DNA of 64,000 nt from positions 3,100,001-3,164,000 of the forward strand of contig JAULSU010000001.1 of the NCBI GenBank assembly GCA_030512335.1, read 5' to 3'. The translations under genes and the position numbers were made by a program. This DNA comes from Immersiella caudata. Taxonomy: Eukaryota; Ascomycota; Sordariomycetes; Sordariales; Lasiosphaeriaceae. Positions 34,686 to 45,610 of the stretch are shown here, in pieces (positions within the stretch are counted from its first letter, which is position 1; the number at the start of each line of letters is the position of its first letter). The notes below the pieces were generated by a model, which was given only the letters and a program-made list of their open reading frames with translations, made no database searches and was not told the origin of the DNA.

Positions 34686-35330
34686 ATGGCACCCGCAGCT
34701 AACACCGCCAAGGCCCGTAAGGCAGCTCAAGACTCTGACAGTGATGGATATCAAGGACGCCTGGAGGAAGCCGAAGCTGCCCGTATTCGTCTCAGAAAGG
34801 TATCCAGAATTCTGGGCACCAGAACAAGAATCTGGCGGCAGAAATTGACACTATTTCCTCAAGGCAAGAGAAGACCGTGACAAGAAGCGCAAGGCGCTGG
34901 CAACTGCATATCGTCGGTCTCTCTTCACAATCCAGGACCGTGTCCAGAAGTCCATTACCAAGTACCAGGATCTTCAGTATGCCCCATCTCTCCCATCTGG
35001 TCTTCAGCTACGCAGGCTCCCGAGCTGACCACCTTCCAGCACCGCCATGCACACGAGCCGGCTCGAGAGGCTTAAAAAGGCCGTCGACAGGCGAGATGAG
35101 ATTCTGGAGGCCATTTCCGGCAAGTTGGCCGACCTCCAGCAGTTGATGCTGAACCATGGCACCCAGCTCCGTGCGTTGTACGACGGGCGTCGAGCAGATG
35201 TTGCAGCGCTACTCGAGGAACCTGCGTCTCAAGTCAAGGTGAGCACCACACTGCCCTCAATTCCGGGGCGCTGCGCTTCGTCGTCTCCTAGAGCCTTCTA
35301 ACATGTCTCGTTCAGGATGACGGCTGTTGA
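34686..35330 (+). CDS. Small coiled-coil protein, function unknown
   Basis: Four exons, 34686-34799, 34864-34976, 35040-35238 and 35316-35330, give 146 aa. All junctions keep phase. The first intron is the weakest (GTATCC donor, TTGAC branch, CAAG acceptor), and the last exon is only five codons. The protein starts MAPAANTAKARK, is charged, and is predicted largely helical and coiled (RLEEAEAARIRLRK, then KKRKALATAYRRS and RLERLKKAVDRRDEILEAI). A conserved small chromatin or kinetochore-type protein is possible, but no family is recognised. It is convergent with COX17 and divergent from PXR1. Confidence 0.7.
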
Positions 35331-35604
35331 GCGGTCAAAGACCTTCGCTGTAACAAATTGGCGTAAATTTTCACCATCAGGGTCGTAGGGTCGCCGCTCT
35401 TGGTGTCGTGGGTGTTGATTTTGGTAATTCGGATCCATCTGTATTGCAAAGGACAAAACCGTCACGATAGCAGAAGCCACAATCCCAGAGCGGAAATATG
35501 TAATTCAGAAACCCAAAATCTACCATCCCATGTAGTAGTGCGCCGCCGATGCTGCCCAAGTGTATGGTACATCTGATGTACAATTCCTCTTTCTCTCCCA
35601 CTAC

Positions 35605-35944
35605 TCAGATCTTAAAGCCAAACCCGAGCATGCAGCTCTTGTACTGGTCTATTGTTGAGAGGCAGTCCTTCTGGGGATCGGCGGCCTTAGAAAAGAGCAT
35701 GCATTCGTCCCGCTTGGCCTTCTCCTCCTTGCACACGCAGCAGGACTGTGTCTTATTAGATCTGGACTCGGCGCCTTCGTTGGTTTCGCTCGTACCTTGG
35801 GCTTCGAAGCTTCGGCATTCAGGGGGGCAGCTGGCGCCGCGGAGGCGCTTTGCCCGAGGGAAGCTGGAGAGAGAACAGGTCAGCAAAATCCAGGAAGAGC
35901 TTGAATCTATGTTATTCACGAATCTGTGCAGCTTGCGACGCCAT
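35605..35944 (-). CDS. COX17: Cytochrome c oxidase copper chaperone COX17
   Basis: Minus-strand exons 35944-35920, 35863-35796 and 35745-35605 give 77 aa. The introns are 56 and 50 nt (GTGAAT...TCCAG with GCTGAC; GTACGA...ACACAG with CTAATA). The C-terminal half is diagnostic: KSCCVCKEEKAKRDEC, then CLSTIDQYKSC. Cys33, Cys34 and Cys36 form the CCxC copper site. Twin CX9C pairs are Cys36/Cys46 and Cys59/Cys69. COX17 carries Cu(I) in the mitochondrial intermembrane space to SCO1 and COX11 for assembly of complex IV, and is imported by the MIA40 relay. The short Ala-rich N-terminus is usual. Confidence 0.96.
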
Positions 35945-36296
35945 TTTTCCGGATTGATCCTGAAGGACTGTCAAACAGATGTCCAAAGTCAGCGCAAAAA
36001 CATGGAAAGGTCGGATGTTTGCGATTGCGCTTGTTGATTTGTCAATGCTTCCGGAACCACCTGTGGAGCGTTTTTCGAGACGCCATGCCATTTTTGGTTT
36101 GGGGGCGGCTTCGACAACGCCAAGACAATGGCGTCAACAGCCCGTAGGTCACCTGACACCCCTGAGCTTCAACACCGTTAAGGGGTAACAAAACAGTTTA
36201 CTACAACAGCCAGTAATGGTCTATTAAGGTCATGAAGCGCGTTTTATCCCCCATTAAAAGTGCGGTTTAGTGTGGCTTCCATAACAAAATCAACCC
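35945..36296. other. COX17 promoter and TEL2 3' flank
   Basis: 352 bp between two minus-strand genes. No additional coding signal. Confidence 0.4.
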
Positions 36297-39200
36297 CTAT
36301 CCTATCAAGTCCCCTACCAGTGTCAACCGATATTTCTCGATCCCCTCATTCAACCTCACCAACACACCCGCAGCCAACATCTTCACCTGCTCCTCGTCCC
36401 CTCCATCGCCCCCTCTCAAACCACCAAACACCCCCGCAACCCACTCCTGAGTCTCCACCACCTCTCTCCCCAGATCCTGACACACATCGCGCATCCGATC
36501 CTCATTCACATCTAGCAATGCTAAGAAGGCGAACAATAGTGACTGGGTAACGGATAAGTCGCCTATGGCTTGTGCGCGAACGCCCGTGTTCAGCAGCAGA
36601 CCCCACAGCTCGGCTGCCATCTGTGGCAATGCGAGTGTGCTTGGGCCGGCAGCATGGAGCAGAAGGGCAAGTGTCTTGATGTATAATGCAAGGAGGTATG
36701 GTTGGAAGATAATGCCGCGGGTGCGGGAGGCGGAAGAGTGGATCGCGGCTTGGAAGCGGGCCGTGAGAGGGGAGAAGAAGGATGCGGAGAGGAGTTGAGC
36801 GGTGGTGTTTTTGATGGTCCTGATTTGTGGCTTGGCGCGGGTCTTGATTTTGACTTTGGGGTTGCTCTCAGCGAGTTGTGAGGTGAATGTGGAGAGCTTG
36901 AGGACATCGGGGCCGGTAGCAGCGTCTGCAGCGGTTGCTGCTAGTGGGGCGAGAAGGCCGGACGTTATGGAGCGGGCCATGTTGTCCAATGCGTTCGGTG
37001 GGAGAGCCTTTAGAGACGAGGAAGGGAGTCGCTCAGCAGAGGGCTGTTCGCTAGTGAAGAGTCTCTCCACTCTCTCGGGGAGGGTCTTGGACGGGAACGA
37101 AGCAGCGGCGGCGTATTCGGAAACTTCGAATCCGGCAAGTTCACGTGCGCTCAGGCCGAGGACAACAAGGACGGAGGCCCTCTGAGAGACGGAATAGTCG
37201 CCATCGAAGAAAGTTTTGGAAAACCATGGGCCCATCAACTGCGGTTGGGCAATAACGATTGCGATCATTCCTTGCAGTTTGAGGTTGTCAAAGTTCTCAA
37301 TCTCGTATTTGTCCTGGAGGCCAATGAGCAGCCCTGCAAGCTCTTCAGCGTGTTCCGCCACTTCTTTTCCGAAATTGGCTTTCCTGCGGATGAGCGTCGG
37401 CGCTGTGATCAAAGCCAGCTTCTGGTGATCGTAATTTTCGGTATCTCGAAGATATCTGATCAGATCTCTGATATACACCGGAGCCTTAGGCTTGTCGCGT
37501 CTGACAAGGGTTGCGTCCTCATCAGAGTCCTCATCGTCCTCATCAGGCTTTCCATACGGAACCACGTCGTCATCGCTGAGCTCTTCATCACTGAGCTCTT
37601 CGATTATGAAAGCTTGCTGTCGGGGCTGAGAGGAGGGTTTGACAGGCGCTGCTGGGCGTCTCTTCTTGGGGACGGGTGCATCAGTTTGGGGCTTTAGGAG
37701 AGGCTCCACCGTTCCGACTTGGTCAGATATCCGAACCAGTTCTTTATACCATTTCCCTTCGTCTTGCTCTGTCTCTTCCATCTTGAAGTTCAGTCTCTTG
37801 TCGTCCTTGTCGACGAGCCCAGAGAGTGCTTCGCCAACGACCATTCCGAGAAATCGAGCTCGCAAGTGTGGCGCGCCAAGTCTGTTGGATATTGCGTTCA
37901 TCCATGGACTTGACTTTAAAAGTATGCTCAGCTTGAGAGGCCATCTTTTGTGTACATATCCAGCGGCCAAGAGCAAAACTTGGGCGTGGGCTACTTTGCG
38001 GTCAGCATAAATCCTTACAACGTCTTTGCTCTAACTTGCCTTCCTGCTGTAACATCGGTGAATGCTTGATGTACAGCTGATCACCAAACTGGCTGATGCT
38101 TCTCTCTAGCGCCGCGATGGTTGATTCCTTCTCCTGGGACACAACAGCCAGAGCCGCACGTCGAATACCGATTCCTTCGCCCAAACCAGCGCCGGAAGAG
38201 CCAACTAACCACTCAACGAGGTGGTCTCTTCGCACCTTAGATGCGCTGACGAAGGAGTTAACGGCTCCGGCGACAGCGGAAATAAGAGCTTGACTCTCTG
38301 CCGAGTCGCAGTTCCCCAACCGATCCAGATAATCTGTGGAAAGCATCTTCATGGTTGAGAACAAGACTTTTCGCTGCTCTGTTTGCGGCAGGTTGTCCAG
38401 AAGTGAGTCGAGATGCTGAGAGCGAGCCCTTCTTATTAGGAGCAAGCCTGAGAGCATCTTTCGGATTGCAATTTCTGTCCAGGGTCAGCATGACCTTCCG
38501 GCGTTCATAGCAGTATCCCTACCAGAATGCCCCAAATGTAGTGCCTTCCCGAACAGACCTGAGAAAAACTTGGATTGCTCCGGGGTATCATCCATTACTT
38601 GTGCTTTCACGACATTGTCGCTCAACCATGCCGTGTACTTCACAGCATCCGCGAGCCAAAATACTCCAAGTGTCTGCTTGGATGATGAATCCAGAAGCCC
38701 TTCAGCTTCAGCGGCCAGTGATATGATTTTGCCGCTGCCGAATATCGACAGCAGCTCCTGGATGAGCGGTTTCGTTTGACTGGGATTATCCAACCCTGCC
38801 GTTGCGGACCCCCAGATTTCAAAAACTCGATTCTCTCCCTCAAGAACATGGCGCAGCAGATCGAGAAGGGTTCCAATATTCATCGGGACGTCTCGTCGCT
38901 CTCCCCCGCGGCTATCTCGCATCCTGGCATCTTGGATGTGCGCTCTCAAGCGATTAAAGATGGCATTGATCCCGCCGGCGCTTCGAAAACACGCCAACAG
39001 GTTGTGGAATCCCGATGTCTTTTTTCCGTCAGTGTCTTCTTTTAGTAGGGTCCAGTAATTCGGAACAATTTCCGTTACCAGCACATGGATTAACTGTGCA
39101 CCAAGAGGGCTGGGCTTCCTAATATCGAAGTCCGCGGCATTGCGGGACTGACCAAGGGCGAGATAACGCAGGGTAGAGATCAGAGAATGGTAGTCTGGCT

Positions 39201-39363
39201 CATGGCGGAGCACATCGAGGGCGTCGTCTGGTGTGCCGAGCTCTTGGACTAGGTTTGGTCCAGTACGCTTGACTTTTGAGCGTACGGAGTTTGCAGGAGT
39301 CAAAAAGTCGTCCATTCTGGTATCTTGGCCGCCTGTGACATTTTTCAGGGCGAGGGACGCCAT
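36297..39363 (-). CDS. TEL2: Telomere length regulation protein TEL2 (TTT complex)
   Basis: Minus-strand exons 39363-38523, 38474-38040 and 37993-36297 give 990 aa. Intron 1 is GTAGGG...GACAG. Intron 2 (38039-37994) begins GCAAGT and ends GCAAAG with GCTGAC before it, so it is a GC-AG intron; removing it restores the frame. The conserved Tel2 region lies at about residues 598-710 (VYIRDLIRYLRDTENYD, then LALITAPTLIRRK and an LQGMIAIVIAQP stretch), preceded by an acidic linker with EELSDEELSDDD that resembles the CK2-phosphorylated R2TP-binding site of Tel2. With TTI1 and TTI2 it helps Hsp90 fold PIKKs such as TOR, ATM and ATR. It is divergent from UBA3. Confidence 0.93.
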
Positions 39364-40025
39364 GGCCGATGAGGTGTGACGGGTATACCAACGAGCGGAA
39401 GGAGCTGCCGCAGAGGCATGGGAACGCCCGTGCCCCGGAGTTGTGTGGGTCGCCGGTCGGGTGCCTTCCGACCACAAATCCTATCTAGCGTGAGAAAATC
39501 CACCAAAAACCTCAAAAGTGCTTGCCTGAAATTCGGCCACTCTCTTCGCCGTCTTGGATGTTTCGCTGAATGACTTCTTGGGCTATTGTCAACGATGATG
39601 GTCCGTGCCCGCAGGCAGTGGGCCCAGAAGATCAAGGCAGCCATACGTGGTGTGGGAATCAAAACCCCTCGGCCGGGGGTAGCCCGTTCCTCTTTGCACT
39701 CTCAGTAGGCTTTGCTTTTCAGGGTAAAGGGCATAGAAAGTTCCTTCGAATGCCTTCTTGCATATCAACAACACCTTTTCCAGGTTGTTACAGGGTTGAT
39801 GCCCGGATCGTGGGGGCCCTGGCAACGACAAGCTACCTTAAGTTGCGGGGCGTGGCTCTCAGCTACCCCAGCTCCAGCTCCACTGTGACGAGCTGCTGAC
39901 TGCCCCTCTATTCGCCTTGAACTCAACTCAATCAACAGCTCAAAACTGCGGGACAGAGAGTTTGACGAGGCAGCTTGATTTTGCGACGAAAACTTGACTT
40001 TCTTACGCAAACTCTGGTCAAAATT
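39364..40025. promoter_or_regulatory. Divergent promoter region between TEL2 and UBA3
   Basis: 662 bp between start codons on opposite strands. Short ORFs only. No tRNA or repeat seen. Confidence 0.45.
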
Positions 40026-41551
40026 ATGGCATCTACCACGGTATATCCGGGCTCGGAACCCGCAAGATGGTTAGATCACTGATGCCCGTCATACCCCCCG
40101 GGCGAACGACGAAACTAAACAGTCGACACGACAGGAAATATCTCGACCGGATTCGAACCCGTGCTGGGCCTTTCACCGACGGTGACGCATACGACGGCAG
40201 TATGGTGGCCGAAGCTATGGAGAACATGACGGTTCTGTGAGTAGTTTGACCTTGACATCCTTTCTCACCGTGACTAACTCGCTTCTGTAGCGTGATGTGA
40301 GTTGAGACGCCATACCGTTAAAGGCTAATTATGGAGTTGACACCGCATAGTGGTGCTGGAGGGCTTGGTTGTGAGATCCTGAAGAATCTTGCCCTCTCCG
40401 GTTTCAAGAATATTCATGTCATTGACATGGACACAATCGACATCTCCAACCTCAACCGCCAGTTCCTGTTCCGCGCAGAGGATGTAGGGAAGTATAAGGC
40501 CGAAGTTGCCGCCAGATTCGTCGAGAAACGAGTAAGAGGCGTCAAAATCACCCCCCACAACAAGATGATTCAGGATTTCGACGAGGACTTCTACATGCAG
40601 TTTCAACTCGTCGTCTGCGGGCTGGACAGCATCGAGGCCCGCCGTTGGATCAACGCAACACTCGTCAACATGGTCGACGAAGAGGTTGAAGACAGCTATA
40701 AACCTTTGATAGACGGCGGCACCGAAGGTAACGCCCTCTTCTCTTCGCCCCCCCCTAGCTAATCCCCTCTAGGTTTTAAAGGTCAGTCCCGGGTCATCTT
40801 CCCAACAGTAACCTCCTGCATCGAGTGCCAACTCGACATGCACGCCCCCCGCGCTGCCGTCCCCCTCTGCACCCTCGCCAGCATCCCCCGCCAGCCCGAA
40901 CACTGCATCGAATGGGCACACGTCATCGCCTGGGACGCCGAGAAGCCCTTTCCCTCACTCGACAAAGATGACCCCGAGCACATCACCTGGCTCTTCAAAA
41001 AGGCTCTCCTCCGCGCCCAAGAATTCAATATCCCCGGCGTCACCTACGCCCTAACCCAAGGCGTTGTCAAAAACATCATCCCCGCCATCGCGGCAACCAA
41101 TAGCGTCATCGCCGCATCCTGCTGCAATGAAGCCCTCAAGATCGCCTCCAACTGCGCGCCATCACTGGGCTACCCCAACAACAACTACATGATGTACTCC
41201 GGAAACGACAGTATCTATACCTACACTTTCAAGCATGAAAAGAAAGACGACTGTCCCGTCTGCGGGAACCTCGCCCGCGAGCTGCAGGTCGATCCGGCAT
41301 GGACGCTGGGGGAGCTGGTGGAATCGTTTGCTACGCGGCCGGAGGCGCAGTTGAAGAAACCGTCGATTCGGGCAGAGTCGAAGACGCTGTACATGCAGTC
41401 GCCCGTGAGCCTGGAGGAGGCAACTCGGCCGAACTTGGATAAGACGCTGGTGGAACTTGGGCTGAGTGATGGGGAAGAGGTGGGAGTGACTGATCCGGCC
41501 TTTGCGACGGTGTCATTCAAGTTCAAGCTTAAGTTCAAGAAGACAGAGTGA
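40026..41551 (+). CDS. UBA3: NEDD8-activating enzyme E1 catalytic subunit UBA3
   Basis: Exons 40026-40069, 40135-40236, 40291-40296, 40351-40727 and 40773-41551 give 435 aa, the usual length. The N-terminus reads ARWKYLDRIRTRAGPFTD. Exon 3 is a 6-nt microexon that completes VLVIGAGGLG, the Rossmann ATP-binding motif; skipping it or retaining either intron breaks the motif or hits a stop. The first donor is the unusual GTTAGA. DMDTID and SNLNRQFLFR follow. The catalytic Cys is about residue 209 (PLCTLASIPRQPEHC). Zinc-type Cys pairs are CIEC and CPVC. A C-terminal ubiquitin-like fold binds the NEDD8 E2. With ULA1/APP-BP1 it activates NEDD8 and passes it to UBC12 for cullin modification. Confidence 0.95.
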
Positions 41552-41938
41552 GATGGGCTATGACAGAATATGATCGTGAGGGGTGGTGGTGGGGACGATT
41601 TTCCTCCCACATTGCGAGGCGTCAGCGAGCCGAGGATGGCATGGGATCAAAATGCAGTAAGCGTGGCACCAGTGACAAAGGACAGCGAGAATACCAAGGC
41701 ATGGGCCTAGTTCGTTTGCTTGGTTTACAAAAAAATCAATTGGCAAACATAGTAGTCGTCAGCCCCAAATCCATCAACCGTGACGCCGTTCCGATGTCTT
41801 AAGTACAGAAAACGTGAGAGGAAAGAAAAGGGGGTATCCACAATCAGGTTGTCTCCTTTCTATTTTTGTTACCCACCCTCAAGTCAAAAAAAAAAAAAGA
41901 GTCTATACAGACTTGCGTCATGCTAGCGCAATCGTCAT
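41552..41938. other. Convergent 3' region of UBA3 and RPC40
   Basis: 387 bp between two stop codons on opposite strands; an A run lies at 41886-41898. Confidence 0.45.
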
Positions 41939-43130
41939 CTACCGCACCATGTTGACAACCTGCTGCTCTAATCTGCGCGCCTTTTCCTTGAGGTGCGCAA
42001 CCGACTCGAGGAAGATGGCGTCGCTATCCCACTGCCCGGTGCTCTCAATCTGGTAGATGAAGTGATCGCGCTCACGGCCGAGCTTCACCTTACCTTTGAA
42101 CTCTTCGTGGCGCAGACACTCGCGGCTGACGGTGTCACGCATGGGGTCCTTGACTACGGCCTTGAGCTCGCCTTCGTGACCCTCATAGCCGCTGCCCTTT
42201 TGCGCAGCTTCCTTTTTGGTGACCTTCTCGAGACCGATGACGCCCTGCGGGAAGCACTTTGCGAACTTCTCGGCGTCGGCGCCGAGGATGGGGTGGAGGA
42301 CGTTGATGGTGGGCATGAGGCGGTACGACGCCGTCGCGACGGGGGAGAACTTGGCGTGGTCGGATCCAACACCCTTATGCATGTGCATGGTGAGGTCGAT
42401 CACCTGCCCCGGGCGCAGCTTGGCGATGAGAATGTCCGGGTTGGTCGGGGCGATGGCGTTCTCGCCCGAGAAGTACTGCGACTGGCGGCCGATGGGCTCG
42501 TACACAATATCCCGCGCATAGACGTGCGCATGATGATAAAGCTTGGTGGGGTCCGTCTCGCCGGGGGCGGCATCCTCGTTGTGGGTGCATTCAACGTTGA
42601 GGGAAAGCTTGACTGTGTTATAGTCGAAGTAGCTCGGGTCCTCGTCGTCTTCAGGCTTCTTCCACCACTTGAGGAACTTGTCGAGACCCTCGCGGCCACC
42701 CTTGAAGGGGATCAGGCCGAGGCGGTGGGAGAGAACTTCGTCTTGGATTACAGAGGTGTTGTTATTAATGAAGACGGTCTCGACAGCGAGGGTGGGGATG
42801 TCGGCGATCATGATCCGGCGGAAGGCATTCGCGATGGAGGCATCGGTGCCGATGAGCGAGAAGGATGCTAGTAGGGGGTCGTTCTGGTGGAACTCGATGT
42901 GCAGGGCATCGCGAATCTTCTCAATGTCCCAGGCGTGGTCTTCACCGGGGTAGTGCCCCGGGAAGTCGGTAGAAGTCACATCGGTGACCGTCCATTCGTT
43001 GATGCCGACAACCTACAACCATCTCGGTCAGTATGCGCTCGCCTCCTCAAGTATAGTTCTAGGAAACCAAAACCAAACGACTCACCTTCCTCCTCTCCAG
43101 TTCCTCTATACTCGGTTGGACGCGAGACAT
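41939..43130 (-). CDS. RPC40: RNA polymerase I and III shared subunit AC40 (RPC40)
   Basis: Minus-strand exons 43130-43086 and 43012-41939 give 372 aa. The 73-nt intron (GTGAGT...TTGTAG) follows MSRVQPSIEELERRK and resumes with VVGINEWTVTDV, in frame. The RpoA-type dimerisation domain is clear (SLIGTDASIANAFRRIMIA, then AVETVFINNNTSVIQDE and LSHRLGLIPF). In RNA polymerases I and III this subunit pairs with AC19, as the alpha dimer does in bacteria, and nucleates core assembly. High GC at codon third positions creates a long antisense ORF (41993-42871) that is a shadow. It is convergent with UBA3. Confidence 0.96.
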
Positions 43131-44209
43131 TGTGACGACCAGCTGTCAATCAATGTGCGCACGCGCGTGGGCAGTGTCGAAATATTTCTTGACTTTTGCT
43201 CTGTCTCCTCTCCCCACGGCAGAATTACGATTTTACGTGAGGGGCCAACTTTTTGACCGCCTTTGCGGGTAAGGCTTATCGATAACGCCAGCGCGATTTC
43301 CGCCAAGCCTTTCCAAAGGCAATCCTGCCAAGAAACACACCAGGACAGCCCGTATTCAGACGCAAGTAATCGCAATGGCTACTCAATGGTCAGCCTCCCC
43401 CAACTGTAAGATGCAATCCGGGGAGGGCTGCTTATTTCTACTGGCCGACGGATCACGCAGTCTTGCTCTCGGCATGACATACATGCAGACCATCCGTCAA
43501 ATCCGGCAAAATGCGTTCGCTGAAGTCTTAGGTCTTGGGAGATCCAAGTTGAGTTCCAGGAGGGGACCTGCCCGCAGGAAGTGGGTTGACGAACTGCACA
43601 CCCTAAAATAGCAATATTCCTTACGGATCCGTACTATCAACACAGACCTGCATTTTGCCCATTTTCTTGGCCCAACTGTCGCGATAAGGCATGTGTGATG
43701 AACAGCAATGGAACCCTGGTGACTACGATTCGATTTCATTTGATTCTTGCGTGAGCTCTTGTGACGGAGCCGCTAGACTACCACGACCACTATCGCTGAG
43801 ACTGAGGATACATGTTATATATATAAAAAGATTTAGATGTGACGCGATGCGCCATGTATAGGCAATCAGGCGAGAGCGTACCAACTCAAGACCCTGTTCC
43901 CTGTATAATCCATCCATCAACATGATACACTGAAGTACCCAAGACATCCGTCCATCCGTCCACCCTATCTCCTAAATTGTCTGAACAAAACCTGACGAGT
44001 TGAGTACACTTCTTTTGTCTGTAGTATCGAAGCGAAGTGAAGCCATTACCGAAAAAAAAAAATTAACCAGAACGCCTAAAACACCGTGCCATGAATTTCC
44101 CCGCAGCCTCCGACGGGTGTCCTCCGATAATTAACACGCATACAAACGATGGGTCGGTCTCAGGAGTGTTGATGACCTTCTAAATTGTCCAGAGTCCACT
44201 GTTAATGAA
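43131..44209. other. Spacer of about 1.1 kb
   Basis: It holds the RPC40 promoter and the 3' flank of the cupredoxin-fold gene. A 78-codon plus-strand ORF at 43375 has a reasonable start context but no domain, and I do not call it. Confidence 0.4.
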
Positions 44210-45610
44210 CTACTTGAACTTGGATGGCGATGCGGCACCACCAGTTGTGTAAGAGTCGCGCCTCTCAACAGGATACTGCGGAGGTGGAGAGTGGCCGTGT
44301 GACGGATGGTCTGCGGCGGGGAGCTCGCTCGGCGGTGCACTCGGTGTTGACTGAAACTGGGGTGAGGGGATTGGCTGAGGTGACGTAACGCCGGCGCTGA
44401 GTTCATGTTAGAAACACGGCATAATAACACGGTACGACGCAAACTTGACTCACTAATACGCATGCTGGCTTGCGTTGTCGAAATGCTGGGAGGGAGCAAC
44501 AGAGGACTGGTAGAATCCATTCAACCCAGGGCTGTTCGGCGGAGGCGGAGTTCCGGTAAAATGTCCCGCGAGAGGTGTTGTTGTCTGACCTGAGAATCGA
44601 TAGGGATCCCGTTCCGCCCCGGGGAAGGATGCCACGGTATGCTGACCCGGGGATGTAGGGCCCATGTAGCGATTCTCAACCATGCCGCCGTTGATGGCAC
44701 CAGGGGCCATGCTGCCATGGGGACCAATGGGTTGGATGCCCTTGCGATGCGCCCGTTCGAATCCTCCACGTCGTCCACACAAATAGATGATCCCTGCACC
44801 CATGACCAACACAGCGGCTGCGCCGATAGCAATGCCGGCAATAGCACCGGCTCCGAGGCTCGAGTTTCCAGAGCCCTTCGAGGCATCTTGCGACGATCCA
44901 CCGGTCTCACCGTTCCCGCCGGTCGGCGGTGTCGAAGTCGGCGTGTTCGTCGGCTTGAGCGTCTCGGAGGGGAAGGGTTCGCCGGGCACCAGCTGGTGGC
45001 TCGAATTTGCCGCATACGCCTTCTGGATGTCAAGCGTCATTTCCTTCGTCGGGTTGACCACGCCAACCATCGAGTACTGATTACAAGACCCTGGTGCTCC
45101 GCAGTAGAAGAAAATCGGATCCGTGTCGTTGACAGGCACATCGTAGTTCGGCGGAGGAACAGAGATGACTTGAGGAGAAAAAATGCCGGTCCAGAAGCCC
45201 CTCTTTCCTGCGCCGGTGTACTCGTAAGGGATACATGGCTGCTTGAACTCCGCGCGCGCTACACGGTGACCGCCCGGATAGAAATTGAATCCTAGTTCCA
45301 CAACTGTGAGTAAAGGCGTGTGGCAACAGCTGGGAGAAAGCCATACGGATGATGTCGCCAACATTTGCCGTCACCGAGTCGGGCGTGAACTTGTGGACTT
45401 CCTAAGAGGGTGTAAGTGGAGTCGAGACATGATAAAGCATCATAGGGCACTTACAGCGCCGACGTTGATTTCGACGATTTTCCCCGACGGGGTGCTCGTT
45501 GAGGACGAGCCGCTGGAGGTGGCGCTGCTCGAGCCGGAAGTTGTGGTCGACTGTGCGTTTACACCCGCGACCAGGGCCGCGGCAGCCGTCAAAAGAGACG
45601 ATGTCAACAT
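44210..45610 (-). CDS. Cupredoxin-fold, Ser-rich extracellular protein with one membrane span
   Basis: Minus-strand exons 45610-45455, 45401-45347, 45291-44454 and 44396-44210 give 411 aa; all three introns have GTRNGN donors and YAG acceptors. A signal peptide (MLTSSLLTAAAALVAGVNA) is followed by a Ser/Thr-rich linker, then a plastocyanin-like domain (HKFTPDSVTANVGDIIRF, FYPGGHRVARAEF, PIFFYCGAPGSC). The second His and the Cys of a copper-type site are visible. A Gly/Ser/Thr stalk leads to a membrane span near residues 216-238 (AGIAIGAAAVLVMGAGIIYL), a basic CGRRGG stop-transfer and a Pro-rich cytoplasmic tail. Such proteins are common at fungal cell surfaces; copper binding and function are unproven. 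Retaining the last intron adds a stop exactly at the donor (TA/GTGAGT), removing the final 62 residues. Confidence 0.88.

Noticed and set aside
34877..35146. 89-codon ORF in an alternative frame
   Set aside because: It overlaps the coiled-coil gene; the spliced frame has a better coiled-coil pattern and keeps phase over all introns.
40140..40165. GGATTCGAACC sequence resembling a tRNA B-box on the opposite strand
   Set aside because: It is inside UBA3 exon 2, which encodes the conserved KYLDRIRTRAGPF segment, and no tRNA cloverleaf can be folded around it.
41993..42871. 292-codon plus-strand ORF
   Set aside because: It is antisense to the RPC40 coding exon, whose protein family is certain; the ORF is a by-product of GC-rich third positions.
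43375..43611. 78-codon ORF with a fair start context
   Set aside because: No domain, no signal peptide, and lies in the RPC40 promoter region; evidence too weak to call.
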